A DNA stretch of 64,000 nucleotides from Colwellia sp. (GTDB lineage Bacteria > Pseudomonadota > Gammaproteobacteria > Enterobacterales > Alteromonadaceae). Positions 1 through 8,099 of this stretch are shown piece by piece (position 1 is the stretch's first letter; every line of letters starts with the position of its first letter). The stretch spans positions 434,001 to 498,000 of the forward strand of contig NZ_JABSPA010000002.1 in the NCBI RefSeq assembly GCF_013214175.1, given 5' to 3'. The translations under genes and the position numbers were made by a program. The notes beneath the pieces are model-generated. The model worked only from the letters and a program-made list of their open reading frames with translations. It made no database searches and was not told the DNA's origin.

Positions 1-122
1 TAGTCGACCTTAAAACTGCAGTTGCAGAAGCGGATTTGGTTGCAGTATTAGTCAAGCATCAAGAGTTTTTAGTATTGAATGCCAAAGATCTAAATATCTT
101 AGATTTTGTTAGTGCTATTTAG
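1..122 (+). CDS. UDP-sugar dehydrogenase, C-terminal fragment (WecC-like), cut by window edge
   Basis: Only the last 39 codons lie in the window, read in frame from base 3 to the TAG at 120-122. The peptide contains VDLKTAVAEADLVAVLVKHQ, which resembles the C-terminal UDP-binding domain of UDP-N-acetyl-D-mannosamine or related UDP-glucose/GDP-mannose dehydrogenases, where an aspartate-alanine-aspartate strand is followed by a VxHxEF motif. Such enzymes oxidise a UDP-HexNAc to the uronic acid for capsule, O-antigen or enterobacterial common antigen. The polysaccharide genes that follow fit this role. The exact substrate cannot be read from this piece, so WecC is a family-level call. Confidence 0.72.
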   Translation, partial: VDLKTAVAEADLVAVLVKHQEFLVLNAKDLNILDFVSAI

Positions 123-235
123 TTTTAAGCGATTACGAATTATAGATAATGACCGCAATTTTTAATCTGTATACTCTTACCTATCAAGATACTAAGCACT
201 GATTTGAATGTCTTCATCTTCGCTTAGGCACTTTT

Positions 236-270
236 GAAGTAGGTCGTTTAAGGTATAAACGACCTACTTC
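236..270. other. Perfect 15-bp inverted repeat (hairpin) between wecC-like gene and heparinase-like gene
   Basis: Left arm 236-250 and right arm 256-270 are exact reverse complements of 15 bases around a 5-base loop. No T-run follows on either strand, so a simple intrinsic terminator is not well supported. It could be a terminator without a U-tract, an RNA stability element or a protein site. It is the only structure seen in the 186-bp gap. Confidence 0.6.
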
Positions 271-308
271 AACTCAAAAGGTAAAGCTTCGGGGAGAAAC
301 GGATAGCT

Positions 309-2435
309 ATGATAAAATTTGAATGTAATAGAGGAAAAGTCCAAATATCAATTAATAAACTATTTGGGTATAAGACGTCTGTAAAGCAAGTGGATTGCAG
401 TATAGGTCAATATAAAATTGATGGGGATATTTTCAGCTGGGAAATGTCAGCTGGTGATCCAGTAGATGGAGTGATCCAGTTTAGGGATATAAAAAAAAAT
501 AAAAAAGACATGAAAATTGAACATGTCAAGGATATTGCAAGTGAATGTTTATATTTAGTGCAGGAAGAAATTGCAAAAGAGAAAGCTCCCGGTAAACATT
601 TACAGGAAGAGCTTTTTTCTATTCAATTTGGAGAGAACTGCTTAGAAAGTCTAAAATCTGTTTTTATTAAAAGAAAGAAAAGCAAATACGTTGTTTTAAA
701 CAAAGTATCGGCATTTGCAGATCACCATAAAGAAATATACTTCTATCCTGGTTACCCTGAATATCCTTTATTGTTACCTATTAACTGGGCTGAAACGACA
801 GAGCCGTATGATAAACGGTCATGGAAATATAGTTTTAATTCGTGGGTGTTTATGGACTCATTATTGAAAGATAATGACATAGGTAAAATCAGATATGCTA
901 TTGATTTGGCGTTAGATTGGTATGAGTTCAATATAAACCAAGTTAACTATAACAAGTTTGCATGGTATGACATGAGTGTGGCATTTAGGGCAACTAGAAT
1001 TCCATTTTTAATTGAATATGGAGTCTTATTTAACCTTATTTCAGAAGATGAATTATATAAGCTTTGTTTACTGCTAAAACTCCACATTATTGATCTTTCT
1101 GATAGCGAAAAATTAGCTCGTCATTCTAACCATGGTCTATATCAATTGGCAGGATTGTTAGCGATAAGTAATGTGCTACCGGAGCTTAGGGATGCAACAA
1201 AATTAAAAACATATGCCACATCAGAGCTTATGATAATTTTGAAAAAGGATGTTAATGAGGAAGGGCTTCACTTAGAGCACTCCCCTGCATATCACGTATA
1301 TATTACAGAAATATTCAATGCTATATCAAATGCTAAATGGATTGATAATAAAGATTTTGTCAACTTAGTTGCAGTAATGAGCAATATGGCGTCTTTACTA
1401 TTTCACCCAAATGGTCAAGTAGTTCGATTTGGAGATACACCGGAACGCTCTATACAGCAATTTAATATATCTAATGACTTTATGGATTATATATTTTCAA
1501 AAGGAGTACGGGGTAAATCACCTGAAGCGTTGCCTAGTGTATTTCCCAAAAGTGGGTATGCGTTTTTTCGAAGTAACTGGGAGAAGGGTGACTTTGAAAA
1601 TCAATCTTTCTTGGCTTTCAGTGCCGCTTTTCACAAACGGACTCATAAGCATGCGGATGACTTTAATTTTGAATGGTCTGAATTTTCACAACGGATTCTT
1701 ATTGATGCTGGCATGTATGGTTATGAGAGAGAAGCAGAAGAGAGACTATATGTTCAATCTACACGAGCACATAATTGTGTAGAAATTGATGAAGTCGATT
1801 ATAGCTTATACAATTTAGATATTTTTGGTTCAGCTATTACTGCTTGGTCAGATAACTCAGAGGTTAAAGTAGTTGAAGCCTATCTTGATCGCAAACGATT
1901 TTTTAAAACAGAGCATTGCCGTATTCTATTTTTTAAACCAGGGCACTGGTTAGTTGTAATAGATGAATTAAACAGTTCTATAAAGCATCAATTTACTCAA
2001 TGGTTTCATTTTCATCCTGATTTAAATTTAATTCATTCACTAGATAAAACCTATGTAGATATTAATAATAAAAGGTTATGGGTTTCATCCTTAAATGATG
2101 GCGAAAAAGTCGAGCATGTAAAAGCACAATCTGAGCCCAGATTACAAGGGTGGACCAGCATTGAACCCTATAAGTTAACACCAAATGATGCATTAGCTTT
2201 TACGGTAGAAAGTGCCAAAGAACATACCTTCGCGACATTGTTTAGTTTTGGTAGCGAGTCGGCTAAACCTAAAATAGAGCTATTTAAATCTGCCAGTAAT
2301 GGCAAATATTTACGGTTAAAGTGGCAAACAACTCAAGGCGAAACCCAAGATATTATTTATCGAAGATCCAATGATGAACGTGAATTAACATTTAACAACC
2401 TTCCTGTTGAAGTAACAGTTAGAAAAGATAGCTAG
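309..2435 (+). CDS. Heparinase II/III family protein (polysaccharide lyase-like)
   Basis: A 708-residue protein. An alpha-helical toroid-type region (about residues 170-370) contains the motifs ARHSNHGLYQ and HLEHSPAYH. It is followed by a beta-rich heparinase II/III-like domain with FHKRTHKHADDFNFEW (about 440-460) and ILIDAGMYGYE. These His/Tyr-containing motifs are typical of the heparinase II/III and alginate-lyase superfamily, which cleaves uronic-acid polysaccharides by beta-elimination. No signal peptide is evident, which fits the soluble enzymes found inside exopolysaccharide clusters, where they may trim or remodel the polymer. The next gene starts 11 bp after the stop, so the two probably share an mRNA. 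The family call is firm; the substrate is unknown. Confidence 0.85.
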   Translation: MIKFECNRGKVQISINKLFGYKTSVKQVDCSIGQYKIDGDIFSWEMSAGDPVDGVIQFRDIKKNKKDMKIEHVKDIASECLYLVQEEIAKEKAPGKHLQEELFSIQFGENCLESLKSVFIKRKKSKYVVLNKVSAFADHHKEIYFYPGYPEYPLLLPINWAETTEPYDKRSWKYSFNSWVFMDSLLKDNDIGKIRYAIDLALDWYEFNINQVNYNKFAWYDMSVAFRATRIPFLIEYGVLFNLISEDELYKLCLLLKLHIIDLSDSEKLARHSNHGLYQLAGLLAISNVLPELRDATKLKTYATSELMIILKKDVNEEGLHLEHSPAYHVYITEIFNAISNAKWIDNKDFVNLVAVMSNMASLLFHPNGQVVRFGDTPERSIQQFNISNDFMDYIFSKGVRGKSPEALPSVFPKSGYAFFRSNWEKGDFENQSFLAFSAAFHKRTHKHADDFNFEWSEFSQRILIDAGMYGYEREAEERLYVQSTRAHNCVEIDEVDYSLYNLDIFGSAITAWSDNSEVKVVEAYLDRKRFFKTEHCRILFFKPGHWLVVIDELNSSIKHQFTQWFHFHPDLNLIHSLDKTYVDINNKRLWVSSLNDGEKVEHVKAQSEPRLQGWTSIEPYKLTPNDALAFTVESAKEHTFATLFSFGSESAKPKIELFKSASNGKYLRLKWQTTQGETQDIIYRRSNDERELTFNNLPVEVTVRKDS

Positions 2436-2446
2436 AGCAGAGTAAA

Positions 2447-4813
2447 ATGATTTTTAATATATTTAGGCGTAAAAGAACTCGACAAACATATCAGGAAGTC
2501 GAAGCACAAGTTGCTATATGGTTAGATGAAAGATCTAAAGCGGAAAAAATTGGACTTAGAAATACACGAAAAGGTTTATGGTTTAAAGAAGACTTATATA
2601 GAGCCTTGCTAACATTGAATAAAAAAAATCCTAGCTTAGTGGCCGAATATGGTGGGAAGTATAAAAAAAATGGTGGTAATGATGAAAGCATTTTAAACAT
2701 TATTGAGCGGTCAACAGTTACATTTTCAGTTCAAAACTTCATGGAATATTTTGATTTTAGGGGTGTTAATAATACCTTAGCAATTTACGCGATTACTGCT
2801 TTGAGTATGGAAACTCAAGGCTTATCAATTGCTAAAGCAATATATTTCAAATTATCTGTTGATCATATTGCTCTTTCTTTACCTTATGGTTTGTGGGTCG
2901 CGGTTAGTAGTAACGATACTGAGCTAACTCAACATATTATTAAAAAAATTTATCAGCTTGAAAATCCAGAAGTTGTAGCAAATGCTTTCATTGAAGTACT
3001 GGCTTTGCAAAATTCAGGTGCAAATTATTCTGAATTTATTGAGGTATTAATTTGTGAGGCGCAGACATCTGTAGCGACAAAAATATTACAAAAAAACTAT
3101 AATGTTTTTGATAAAGAAAAGTTAGCCGTATGCTTTTTACGCCGCGGGGTGAATCAAAAGTATTACTCCATAGCGAAAAAAATTGCTGCATCACGTTGGT
3201 CTGTTAAAGACTATTTACAAGCGGCGCAACTATATGCTGTTCTTTTAGAAGTGAAACAAGAGTCTGTAGTTGCAGAGCGTTATATCATTTCTTGTTTGCG
3301 TGCTGAGCTAGTTATCAATTGCACATTGCCTTTAGTTGATTCTATTTATAAAGGCTATTTAGCCATAAAATCGACCCCTAAAGAATTTAATGATTCAACA
3401 TGGGCTGTTTTGTACCCTAATGTACTTAGAAAAGCAGTTGATGAAGTTGTATACACTGGCCAGTTAAAGTTAGCAGTAAGTTTATGTGAGCGATTCTCGT
3501 TTGAGCATCCAAAGAAAATGCATTGGATAGACCTAATTTCAATCGCTGAAAATGGTATTGAAATACCAAATCAGCCAGTTAATTTAAGAGCCTATAATAA
3601 GAAAGTTTCTTATCTTTTATATAATAGTTTACCTGTGCACTCAGGGGGTTATGCAACAAGATCTCATGGCATTATCACAAATCTAATGCAAAAGAAGATA
3701 GAGCCTTATGTAATGACAAGATTGGGTTACCCGTATGATTTAAATAAGTTTCAATCTAGAGAGAAAGTCGCACATGAGACATACGATGGTATTACATATC
3801 ATCGTTTACTTGATGGGCCGGGGCTTAATTTTGTTCCCGTACTTTCATATTTAGATGCTTATAAAAATGAAGTAAAGAAAAGGCTTGAATCTAATGACGT
3901 AAGTATTATTCATGCTGCCTCAAACCATATTAACGGTATAGCGGCAATATTGGCGGGACGAGAATTAGGTATAAAAACAATTTTCGAAGTGCGTGGTATG
4001 TGGGAGATAACTCGCTTATCTCGTCAACCAGAATGGGAAGGTAGTATTGAATTTGATGCCTACCGTTACTTGGAAACTTTAGCTTGTGAGAAAGCTGATG
4101 CGGTTATTACTATCACGGAAGCGCTGAAATTAGAGTTAATATCTAGAGGTGTTTGCGCAGATAAAATTAATGTTGTTCCAAATGGTGTAGATACTGAAAT
4201 ATTTACACCTATGGAAGTAAACCATTCTCTTAAATCCGATTTAGGGATTGCTAAAGAGGATACGGTAATAGGTTATGTGGGTTCTATTGTTGATTATGAA
4301 GGCTTGGATTTGTTAGTTGAGTCAATAGAATTAATGGTTAGAAATCACGTTTCTAATTTTAAGGTGCTTATCATCGGTGATGGTGTGGTACTACCTGAAT
4401 TGAAACAGCAAGTTGTGGATGCAGGTCTAACTGAGTACTTTATTTTTACGGGACGAATTCCCCATGAGCAAGTACCAGATTACTATTCTGTTATAGATGT
4501 ATGCCCTTTTCCAAGACGTGGGTTGCCAGTTTGTGAGTTAGTTTCTCCATTAAAACCATTTGAAGCAATGGCTATGGGTAAGGTCATTATTGGTTCTTCG
4601 GTAAAAGCAATCGCAGAATTTATTGATGAAGGTAAAAATGGCTTTGTACATGAGAAAGATGACTCTGTTGATTTAGCAAATAAACTAACCAAAGCAGTGA
4701 GTGATAAGGAGTTGAGAGAGGATATTAAACAGACAAGTCGAGATTGGGCTGTTGAAAATAGAGACTGGAAAGTGCTTTCAAATAAAGTTTATAACGTTTA
4801 TCAAAACCTTTGA
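2447..4813 (+). CDS. Glycosyltransferase family 4 protein with long N-terminal helical extension
   Basis: A 788-residue protein. The C-terminal half (about 385-788) is a GT-B glycosyltransferase of family 4: an acceptor-side glycine-rich start (HSGGYATR), then FEVRGMWE, then VVPNGVDTEIF opening the donor domain, and PLKPFEAMAMGKVIIGS, the conserved E-x7-E-like nucleotide-sugar site. The first ~380 residues are helical and rich in Leu, Ala and Tyr. They may be a TPR-like or other helical-repeat scaffold, but no repeat could be defined by eye. The GT half resembles the next protein (start 4981) in the motifs RLGYPxDL, ASNxING and RGMW, so the two are probably paralogues. It likely adds a sugar to a surface polysaccharide on the cytoplasmic side. 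Donor and acceptor are unknown. Confidence 0.85.
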   Translation: MIFNIFRRKRTRQTYQEVEAQVAIWLDERSKAEKIGLRNTRKGLWFKEDLYRALLTLNKKNPSLVAEYGGKYKKNGGNDESILNIIERSTVTFSVQNFMEYFDFRGVNNTLAIYAITALSMETQGLSIAKAIYFKLSVDHIALSLPYGLWVAVSSNDTELTQHIIKKIYQLENPEVVANAFIEVLALQNSGANYSEFIEVLICEAQTSVATKILQKNYNVFDKEKLAVCFLRRGVNQKYYSIAKKIAASRWSVKDYLQAAQLYAVLLEVKQESVVAERYIISCLRAELVINCTLPLVDSIYKGYLAIKSTPKEFNDSTWAVLYPNVLRKAVDEVVYTGQLKLAVSLCERFSFEHPKKMHWIDLISIAENGIEIPNQPVNLRAYNKKVSYLLYNSLPVHSGGYATRSHGIITNLMQKKIEPYVMTRLGYPYDLNKFQSREKVAHETYDGITYHRLLDGPGLNFVPVLSYLDAYKNEVKKRLESNDVSIIHAASNHINGIAAILAGRELGIKTIFEVRGMWEITRLSRQPEWEGSIEFDAYRYLETLACEKADAVITITEALKLELISRGVCADKINVVPNGVDTEIFTPMEVNHSLKSDLGIAKEDTVIGYVGSIVDYEGLDLLVESIELMVRNHVSNFKVLIIGDGVVLPELKQQVVDAGLTEYFIFTGRIPHEQVPDYYSVIDVCPFPRRGLPVCELVSPLKPFEAMAMGKVIIGSSVKAIAEFIDEGKNGFVHEKDDSVDLANKLTKAVSDKELREDIKQTSRDWAVENRDWKVLSNKVYNVYQNL

Positions 4814-4940
4814 TAGCGATAATCTAACACAGAGAAGGGTGATTATTTAAAGCCTAACTTGATAAGTAAAGTTATAATTTCTTGATTAGTTATTGCTTAG
4901 CTTAATTAATAAAATTTAGATAACCCAATTGACTTGATTA

Positions 4941-4963
4941 GATCCTCATACGAGGATCTTTTT
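4941..4963 (+). terminator. Intrinsic terminator or attenuator between two glycosyltransferase genes
   Basis: A 7-bp perfect stem (GATCCTC/GAGGATC, 4-base loop) is followed directly by a run of T. It lies downstream of the GT4 gene ending at 4813 but only about 20 bp before the next start codon at 4981. The second gene must therefore be read by partial read-through, or from a promoter upstream of this hairpin, in which case the hairpin sits in its leader as a possible attenuator. Confidence 0.8.
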
Positions 4964-4980
4964 TATTATAAAGAGATAAT

Positions 4981-6453
4981 ATGAAAAAAAAATTAGTTCT
5001 CTTATGGGAAATTCTTATTATCCATCTTGCTGTTCATTATCTGGTTATTTCTAAATTGTTAGCGAGGAAATGGCGGAAGCGCTTATTAGCAAAAATTGCT
5101 ACGGAAGCTAAGTTAAGAGGGCAAATAAAGACACCTTTGCTACTTCTTAGCAGTATGAATAACAAGCGCCTTACAGACATAAAGAAAATTAATAACTTAA
5201 ATTTTTGCCAAGCAATACTTAGCCATAATTTTTCTAAGCCTAAAATCTCTATTGATGCTGTTAATAATAGTCATTCTATTTTGTTGGTAGTGCATAATAG
5301 TGCCCCCTACGATAATGCAGGCTATGCCCTTAGAACCTTACATGAAGCAAAAGCTTATCAAGCCTTAGGTTATCAAGTTACCATCGTTACCCGCTTGGGT
5401 TACCCTTGGGATTTAGCCAAACACCGAGAGCTACCTTTTCAAACAAGTCGTTGGGTTGATGGTATTGAAATACTGGCGATTGGAGGCACACGCCAATACA
5501 AAATTGATAGTGATTTAAAGTATGCGGTGCAATACGGTCAAAAAGTAGCTGAAATAATTTCGGAACGAAATATTGGCTTAATTCAAGCTTCTTCAAATTA
5601 TATAAATGGTTTTGCTGCTTATTTTGCTAGCCGTAAAACAGGCGTACCTTACATATATGAAGCAAGAGGTATGTGGCATGTAACAGCCGCTAGTGCTAAC
5701 CCAACGTTTAGGCAAAGTGAGCGCTTTAACTATGAGGATAGAATGGAGCAATTAGTACTAAACCATGCCAGTGCTAATATTTTTATTTCTGATATTTTAA
5801 AGAAAAGGTATTACCAAAATAAGGAAATTCCTGCCCTTATCATTAAAAATTGTATTAATGATCTTTCTGAAAACGCGATTATTCATAAAAATTACCAAAA
5901 AGAAAATCCCTTTAAATTGGTGTATGTGGGCAGTTTAGTTTATTACGAGGGTTTAGTGAGTTTGATTGATGTTGTTGCTGGTTTGGAAAATAAAAATATT
6001 CAATTAGATATTTATGGCTCAGGTCCACATCAAGCAGCGGTTGAACGTAAACTAGCTCAGGTAAAAGCCTTGAATGTATTTTTTCATGGCAGGGTTCCTT
6101 CAGAGCAAGTAGCAGGCATTTATCGTAATGCTCATGGGGTTGTTGTTCCAAGAGTAGATTGTGAAGTTACGCAAATGGTTCCACCGCTAAAACCAATAGA
6201 AGCTATATGGCATGGTTTACCTGTAATCGTCTCTGAACTACCTGCTATTGTGGAGTTGATGCAAGGTTTGAATGCTTTACTTTATGCGAAACCTGATGAT
6301 GCTAGCTCACTAAAGAAACAAATTTTATCTTTAAGGGATGATTACCAAAGATACGTGAGTTATGTACCTAGTGATATTGAATATATCCGTAACCATCGAA
6401 GTTGGAATAAAGAGATGGCTCAAATTACAGAGTTGATAACAACTAAGAGTTAA
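4981..6453 (+). CDS. Glycosyltransferase family 4 protein
   Basis: A 490-residue protein. Residues ~8-28 form a hydrophobic stretch that could anchor it to the membrane. From about residue 100 it is a GT4 enzyme: DNAGYALRT, RLGYPWDL, QASSNYINGF, YEARGMWH, then the donor domain with LVYVGSLVYYEGL and PLKPIEAIWHGLPVIVSE. It shares these motifs with the C-terminal half of the preceding protein but lacks that protein's long N-terminal extension. The ribosome-binding sequence AAAGAGAT lies just before the ATG. It probably acts in the same surface-glycan pathway. Sugar specificity cannot be told from sequence. The gene converges with the GT2-like gene on the other strand, 17 bp away. Confidence 0.85.
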   Translation: MKKKLVLLWEILIIHLAVHYLVISKLLARKWRKRLLAKIATEAKLRGQIKTPLLLLSSMNNKRLTDIKKINNLNFCQAILSHNFSKPKISIDAVNNSHSILLVVHNSAPYDNAGYALRTLHEAKAYQALGYQVTIVTRLGYPWDLAKHRELPFQTSRWVDGIEILAIGGTRQYKIDSDLKYAVQYGQKVAEIISERNIGLIQASSNYINGFAAYFASRKTGVPYIYEARGMWHVTAASANPTFRQSERFNYEDRMEQLVLNHASANIFISDILKKRYYQNKEIPALIIKNCINDLSENAIIHKNYQKENPFKLVYVGSLVYYEGLVSLIDVVAGLENKNIQLDIYGSGPHQAAVERKLAQVKALNVFFHGRVPSEQVAGIYRNAHGVVVPRVDCEVTQMVPPLKPIEAIWHGLPVIVSELPAIVELMQGLNALLYAKPDDASSLKKQILSLRDDYQRYVSYVPSDIEYIRNHRSWNKEMAQITELITTKS

Positions 6454-6470
6454 TAATTATCTTTGTCACT

Positions 6471-7499
6471 TTAATCATTCTGTTTTCTTTTAGCGAACAT
6501 ATCTTTAAAAAATAATGGCGGATCTCTTCGGAGCTTCTGCCATTTTTTTTTCCAGCGTTCCAAAGCGGTTAATTTGATTGGCGGCATACTGTTCAGCCAA
6601 GCGGCATTCCCCAACAATTTTTGTTCACAAGTCGCTAAGGTGAGTAAGCCGATAGCATCTTCCATTCTCTTTTGAAAATACTTCATGTTGCTTACTTGGC
6701 TTTTTTTGTATTTTGATCCTAATTTTGTTGCATGCGCTATATGTACACTAAATTGCTCTTGCTCAAAGTGAGGCAATGCGTATTGAGCAAACAAGCGCCG
6801 AAACCCTTTAAGTTGGTTTGGTATTTTAGATGGTGCATCAATAAGGTGATCTTCACGCAGTGGATATTTGTTATAGGCAATAGCGAGTCGATTGATAAGC
6901 TCTAAATCTTCCCCCATATGTCCAATGAATGATTCATCAAATCCCCCTAAATCAACTAGGTGCTGCTTATCACATAACAGGGTAGATGTGGCTAACGCTA
7001 TATGTTCAATGGTGTTAGTTTTTAGTTGTATTACATCTTGGTAAGCTTGTTCAAAGTTTGTGGTAAAACTTTTACTGTAACTTGGTGTTAAATACAGGCA
7101 AGGATACATATAAAAAGCTTGTGACTGTTGTAGCAATGTTTCTTGATGTTTAGGTATAGCAGAAAACAACTCAGGGCTACCTAATAAATCAATATCCCAA
7201 AAAAGTAGGTGTTCACCCTGTGATGCTTCAATGCCAACATTACGTGCTGTCCCCGGGGAATATGGCGTTGTTGGTGTGCTCCAATGGCATATTTTCAGTG
7301 ATGATTTTCTTAGCTGGTTTTGGATTATCTCTAATTTTTCTTCAGCTGCTTGGGTGTACTTAATGTCGCCTGATAACACGATAATATGTTCAGCATGAGG
7401 CAAACAATTAATAGTGTTTGAAAGACACTTATTGATGCGATCTATTATATATTTACTTTCCCTAGTTACATGTACGGGGTAAATAACACTTAATAGCAT
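6471..7499 (-). CDS. Glycosyltransferase family 2-like protein
   Basis: A 342-residue protein with a GT-A fold. The N-terminus MLLSVIYPVH is the usual first strand of GT2 enzymes. GTARNVGIEAS and LLFWDIDLLGS (about residues 83-107) correspond to the nucleotide-binding and DxD metal site. GGFDESFIGHMGEDLELINRLA (about 190-210) is the galactosyltransferase-type ED motif. The C-terminus is basic and helical (ERWKKKWQKLRR), possibly for membrane contact. It closes the polysaccharide region but is on the opposite strand, so it is separately transcribed. Substrate is unknown. No other gene lies close upstream; a repeat-rich gap of 600 bp follows. Confidence 0.82.
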   Translation of the reverse strand: MLLSVIYPVHVTRESKYIIDRINKCLSNTINCLPHAEHIIVLSGDIKYTQAAEEKLEIIQNQLRKSSLKICHWSTPTTPYSPGTARNVGIEASQGEHLLFWDIDLLGSPELFSAIPKHQETLLQQSQAFYMYPCLYLTPSYSKSFTTNFEQAYQDVIQLKTNTIEHIALATSTLLCDKQHLVDLGGFDESFIGHMGEDLELINRLAIAYNKYPLREDHLIDAPSKIPNQLKGFRRLFAQYALPHFEQEQFSVHIAHATKLGSKYKKSQVSNMKYFQKRMEDAIGLLTLATCEQKLLGNAAWLNSMPPIKLTALERWKKKWQKLRRDPPLFFKDMFAKRKQND

Positions 7500-7618
7500 G
7501 GGGACCAGCTCGCTTCAATTTATATGCTTTATTATGACATGCTTGCTACATATTGGTTACTGGTTTAGAGGCTTTCTAAACTGAATGTTTCTTGATTTGA
7601 CAAAGTGTGACTAGCTTC

Positions 7619-7866
7619 TGGATTCCGGCCAAGAGAACGCCGGAATGACGGGATTTATGGAATTATCATTTAGTCACTGTCATTGCGTGTGCTGTTAATT
7701 GGCTATAAGCAGCTAATGAAGCTCCGTCATTCCCGAGTTGTTTTATCGGGAATCCATGGCTCTTATTTTGATGTGTTTGTTAACATTAATTACTGGATTC
7801 CGGCTTAAGAAACAACCGGAATGACGGGATTTATGGATTCCCGACAAGAAATTTCGGGAATGACGA
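7619..7866. repeat. Cluster of four REP-like palindromic repeats in alternating orientation
   Basis: Two pairs of units are seen. Units at about 7619-7660 and 7794-7836 share GATTCCGG, then CCGGAATGACGGGATTTATGG, with a short variable loop. Units at about 7723-7758 and 7834-7866 are reverse complements of each other with the pattern TGGATTCCCGA, then TCGGGAATGACG. Each can fold into a hairpin. Such dispersed palindromes are common intergenic repeats in gammaproteobacteria. They lie between the GT2-like gene and nosZ, next to NosZ remnants, and may mark a rearranged junction. Confidence 0.8.
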
Positions 7867-7887
7867 TGCATGTTGGCAGTTATCGTT

Positions 7888-7914
7888 TCATACAGCTGCG
7901 TGACAGAACCAGTT
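7888..7914 (-). pseudogene. Remnant of a NosZ CuA motif (first relic)
   Basis: Read on the minus strand this stretch encodes NWFCHAAV and a stop. NWFCHA matches the CuA-ligand segment of the intact NosZ encoded at 8100-9995 ([10 protein letters not shown]). The DNA shares a 14-base run (7901-7914) with the intact gene. The match is short, so chance cannot be excluded by itself, but a second, longer relic lies 90 bp away. Confidence 0.5.
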
Positions 7915-7933
7915 TTCACTTAATTACTCATGA

Positions 7934-7966
7934 AAAAAGCCCAAAACTTCTCAGTCTTGGGCTTTA
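7934..7966 (-). terminator. Intrinsic terminator downstream of nosZ
   Basis: Stem AAAGCCCAA (7936-7944) pairs exactly with TTGGGCTTT (7957-7965). On the minus strand it is followed by a T-run. It sits 135 bp beyond the present nosZ stop but only about 35 bp beyond the stop codon of the NosZ relic at 8002-8071, as if it originally belonged to that copy. Confidence 0.8.
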
Positions 7967-8001
7967 TAATTTTTAACTAACTGTACTTGTTATATTAAAG
8001 C

Positions 8002-8071
8002 TTATTCTTCAACCAACATACGACCATGTATTTCCATACTTGTATTGTATGGTTGCGTGACAGAACACGTT
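8002..8071 (-). pseudogene. Remnant of a second NosZ C-terminus (second relic)
   Basis: On the minus strand this reads NVFCHA, then after a shift of frame MEIHGRMLVEE and a stop. The intact gene ends with [19 protein letters not shown]. The relic keeps the CuA Cys-His, the terminal GRMLVE and the stop codon, but 16 bases replace 6 between the two parts, which breaks the frame. The divergence (HG for RG, EE for EA) suggests an older or different nosZ copy rather than a fresh tandem duplicate. It cannot be functional. Confidence 0.8.
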
Positions 8072-8099
8072 CTGTTCATATCACGCTACAGATCAGCTA

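Noticed and set aside
1429..1782. 117-codon frame inside the heparinase-like gene
   Set aside because: Shifted frame within a strongly supported gene, no family features.
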